A stretch of 7,155 bases of DNA from an uncultured Selenomonadales bacterium (lineage in GTDB: Bacteria > Bacillota > Negativicutes > Selenomonadales > Selenomonadaceae): the NCBI GenBank assembly GCA_937910665.1, contig CALEPR010000131.1:1-7155 (forward strand), written 5' to 3'. Under the pieces are notes generated by a model. The model was not told where the DNA came from and ran no database searches. It worked only from the letters and a program-made list of their open reading frames with translations. Positions 5,030-7,155 of this stretch are shown here, piece by piece. The position numbers were made by a program, and so were the translations under genes. How positions within the stretch are numbered: position 1 is the stretch's first letter; every line of letters begins with the position of its first letter.

Positions 5030-6958
5030 ATGGGTAAGGACATACGCATAAGTAGTCCGATTAACGGCAAGTTGATTCCGCTTAACGAAGTCAACGACCC
5101 TGTATTTGCCGGTGGAGCTATGGGACGCGGTATCGCGGTTAAAGACCCTGAAGGCAAAGTTTACGCTCCGTTTGATGGTGAGATTACTGTCTTTTTTCCG
5201 ACAGGTCATGCCATCGGTTTGAAGTCTGACGACGGAATTGAACTTTTGATTCACGTCGGCATGGACACAGTTAAACTTAATGGCGAAGGTTTTTCACCGA
5301 AAGCTGAAGCGCAGCAGAAAGTTAAACGCGGGCAGCTTTTGTTGGAGTTCGATCCAAAAGTTATCACAGAAGCAGGTTATGAAACTACAACGCCTGTAGT
5401 TGTCACTAACCACGCTGACTTCGGCAACATTACTTTTGAACTCGACGACCAAAAAATTACAGTCGAGGCACCTGCCGAAGAAAGTTCAGGAGCAGTCGCA
5501 CAAGAAACTGACGAGGTCATTAAACAATTTGCGAACTTGCCGGATGCAGAACGTGTTGCTAAGTCGATTATGCATTACGTCGGCGGACCTGACAACGTAA
5601 GAACTGCGGAACACTGCGCGACGCGTTTGCGTTTGATTGTCAATGACAAGTCGAAGATTCAGGAAAAGAAAATTGAAAACATTGAAGGCGTTAAAGGTCA
5701 ATTCTTTGCGGCTCAGCAGTATCAGATTATCTGCGGCACAGGTTTTGTTGATAAAGTCACTGAAGAATTTATCAAACTTAAACCTTCGCTTGGCGCAGGC
5801 GGCGGCAAAGAAGCTGCTTACGCTGAAATGAATTTGGTTCAAAAAATCTCTCGTACACTCGGCGACGTTTTTGTTCCTATCATTCCGGTTTTGGTTGCAA
5901 CAGGTCTTTTCATGGGTCTTCGCGGTGCGTTGATGTCGCTCGGCAGTGAATGGGATCCGACTTTCTTAATGATGACACAGATTTTGACGGATACAGCATT
6001 TGCATTTTTGCCTGCGTTGGTCTGTTGGTCAACAATGAACAAATTCGGTGGCACCCCTGTTATTGGTATTGTTATCGGTCTTATGCTCGTCAACCCTGCA
6101 TTGCCTAACGCTTATGCAGTCGGTGGTGCGGCTCAAGAGTTGGCGGAAAAAGGTCTTACTTGGATTCAAGCCGCCGGTTTGCCTGAATTTGCGGGCAAAG
6201 TCCCTCTTCCACTCGATCTCGGCTTTATCACAATTCCGCTCGTCGGCTATCAAGGTTCGGTTCTTCCTGCATTGGTACTTGGTATTTTCGCAGCGAAACT
6301 TCAACATTGGCTTAAAACTTTTATCCCCGATATGATCGACTTGATCGTAACTCCATTCTTGACTTTGTTGATTTCGATGGCTCTCGGTTTCCTCGTTGTC
6401 GGTCCTATCATGCACGGCATTGAACAAGTTGTCTTTGGTGCAGTTCAATCATTCTTGGGCATTCCTGTTATCGGCGGTCTTGTTATCGGCGGTTTGCAAC
6501 AGGTTATCGTTATCTTTGGTGTTCACCACGTCTTCAGCGCATTGGAAATTTATCTCCTCAGCACAATTCAGTCTGACCCCTTCAACGCGATTATCACTTG
6601 CGCGACTATTGCACAGGGCGGCGCGGCGATGGCTGTTGCACTTAAAACTCGCGACGCTAAGAAACGTGCACTTTATGTTTCTTCAGCAGTTCCTGCGTTC
6701 TTGGGAATTACCGAGCCGGCAATTTTCGGTATCAACCTCCGCTTTATGAAACCTTTCGTTTATGGTTGCTGCGGCGGTGCAGTCGGTGGTGCAATTTCCA
6801 GTTTCTTGGGCTTGGCAGGTACAGGCATGGGTATCACAGTTATTCCCGGTATGCTTTTGTACATGAACGGTCAGATTATCCAGTACATCATTGTCAACTT
6901 GATTGCGTTGGCAGTCGGTTTCGGTTTGACTTACACACTTTACAAAGTTGAGGAATAA
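5030..6958 (+). CDS. Sucrose-type PTS permease, enzyme IIABC in A-B-C order
   Basis: A 642-residue phosphotransferase permease that imports and phosphorylates a sugar using phosphate passed from HPr. Residues 1-145 are a glucose-type IIA domain: H60 (PTGHAIGL) and H75 (ELLIHVGMDT) correspond to E. coli EIIA-Glc H75 and H90, and H75 here is the phospho-acceptor. After a linker, residues about 163-250 form IIB with phospho-cysteine C196 in AEHCATRLRL, followed by EGVKGQF and QIICGTGFV. Residues about 268-642 form the membrane IIC domain with roughly ten hydrophobic segments: FVPIIPVLVATGLFMG (281-296), VGYQGSVLPAL (405-415), DLIVTPFLTLLIS (437-449) and GITEPAIFGINLRFMKPF (559-576). IIB and IIC look closest to ScrA, so sucrose (yielding sucrose-6-phosphate) is the likely substrate; trehalose or a beta-glucoside is possible. 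All active-site residues are present. It is alone between its own promoter and terminators. Codons look richer in C-ending forms and it has fewer AAAATTTT runs than its neighbours, suggesting high expression. Confidence 0.93.
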   Translation: MGKDIRISSPINGKLIPLNEVNDPVFAGGAMGRGIAVKDPEGKVYAPFDGEITVFFPTGHAIGLKSDDGIELLIHVGMDTVKLNGEGFSPKAEAQQKVKRGQLLLEFDPKVITEAGYETTTPVVVTNHADFGNITFELDDQKITVEAPAEESSGAVAQETDEVIKQFANLPDAERVAKSIMHYVGGPDNVRTAEHCATRLRLIVNDKSKIQEKKIENIEGVKGQFFAAQQYQIICGTGFVDKVTEEFIKLKPSLGAGGGKEAAYAEMNLVQKISRTLGDVFVPIIPVLVATGLFMGLRGALMSLGSEWDPTFLMMTQILTDTAFAFLPALVCWSTMNKFGGTPVIGIVIGLMLVNPALPNAYAVGGAAQELAEKGLTWIQAAGLPEFAGKVPLPLDLGFITIPLVGYQGSVLPALVLGIFAAKLQHWLKTFIPDMIDLIVTPFLTLLISMALGFLVVGPIMHGIEQVVFGAVQSFLGIPVIGGLVIGGLQQVIVIFGVHHVFSALEIYLLSTIQSDPFNAIITCATIAQGGAAMAVALKTRDAKKRALYVSSAVPAFLGITEPAIFGINLRFMKPFVYGCCGGAVGGAISSFLGLAGTGMGITVIPGMLLYMNGQIIQYIIVNLIALAVGFGLTYTLYKVEE

Positions 6959-7003
6959 AATTCAGTCGAACAAAAATTATTTCTGAAACTTAAATAAAAA
7001 TTT

Positions 7004-7047
7004 TTCCTTGCGAGATTTTTTTAAAAGTCCTGCGAGGAATTTTTTTT
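7004..7047 (+). terminator. Rho-independent terminator, first copy
   Basis: TTCCTTGCG (7004-7012) pairs with TGCGAGGAA (7031-7039), including two G-U pairs. The stem continues past one mismatch through GA/TC toward the T7A4 loop. Eight T follow at 7040-7047. It lies 45 bp after the PTS stop. Confidence 0.85.
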
Positions 7048-7080
7048 GGAAAGATTTATCAGTGCAATTTGAAAAAATTT

Positions 7081-7125
7081 TTCCTTGCGAGATTTTTTTA
7101 AAAAGTCCTGCGAGGAATTTTTTTT
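7081..7125 (+). terminator. Rho-independent terminator, second copy
   Basis: This is the duplicate of the preceding terminator: TTCCTTGCG (7081-7089) pairs with TGCGAGGAA (7109-7117), followed by eight T at 7118-7125. The loop is one A longer. It would catch read-through from the first copy. Confidence 0.85.
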
Positions 7126-7155
7126 GGAAAGATTTATCAGTGCAATTTGAAAAAA

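Larger units (their letters stand above)
6996..7155. repeat. Tandem 77/78-bp repeat carrying a terminator
   Basis: Copy 1 spans 6996-7072 and copy 2 spans 7073-7150. They appear identical except for one extra A in copy 2 (five instead of four, at 7100-7104). Each unit is an A5T5 block, a GC stem-loop, an eight-T tract and a shared spacer (GGAAAGATTTATCAGTGCAA at its core). The last five bases (AAAAA) could begin a third copy beyond the window. Confidence 0.95.

Noticed and set aside
4824..5051. A 75-codon plus-strand open frame before the PTS gene
   Set aside because: It has no ribosome site at its ATG, runs through the PTS promoter and leader hairpin, and overlaps the PTS start in another frame. 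A leader peptide is not excluded, but nothing supports it.
6029..6448. A 139-codon minus-strand open frame within the PTS gene
   Set aside because: It is antisense to the conserved IIC membrane domain, and no family resemblance or ribosome site is apparent.

Overview
The window is about 7.2 kb of low-GC bacterial DNA. All six genes lie on the plus strand and fall into three apparent transcription units. The gene families, frequent TTG starts, strong GGAGG ribosome sites and AAAAATTTT-rich text suggest a Firmicutes-type anaerobe. My best guess is a flagellated member of the Negativicutes (Selenomonas-like). That placement is an inference from gene style, not from a marker gene.

Unit 1 (1-2730) is a tightly packed housekeeping run. 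It holds the 3' end of an L-asparaginase II-type gene, a pRiA4b ORF-3-like protein of unknown function, the biotin-protein ligase/repressor birA and the membrane zinc protease htpX. Gaps are 27 bp or less, one stop/start pair overlaps by 4 nt (TTGA), and the htpX ribosome site overlaps the birA stop codon, so co-transcription is likely. A 17-bp stem-loop without a U-tract follows htpX.

Unit 2 (about 2864-4623) is a two-gene operon with a recognisable promoter (TTTAAA-17-TATAAT) and a rho-independent terminator. It encodes a lytic transglycosylase with no signal peptide and a membrane-anchored MotE/YlxF-type protein with an MgtE-N-like tail. Both are typical companions of flagellar genes, although no other flagellar gene is in the window.

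Unit 3 (about 4870-7155) is a single-gene unit for a 642-residue sucrose-type PTS permease. It has a near-consensus promoter (TTGACG-17-TATAAT), a leader of about 125 nt with a long imperfect hairpin, and a very strong Shine-Dalgarno. The enzyme II domains run A-B-C, with the glucose-type IIA domain at the N-terminus, unlike the better-known BCA order. The gene is followed by two nearly identical 77/78-bp tandem copies of a terminator module, and a third copy could begin at the window edge.

I saw no transposon, CRISPR array, tRNA, rRNA or phage gene. The most noteworthy items are the A-B-C permease architecture, its structured leader, the duplicated terminator and the isolated transglycosylase/MotE pair. 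I see no convincing evidence of a wholly new system.
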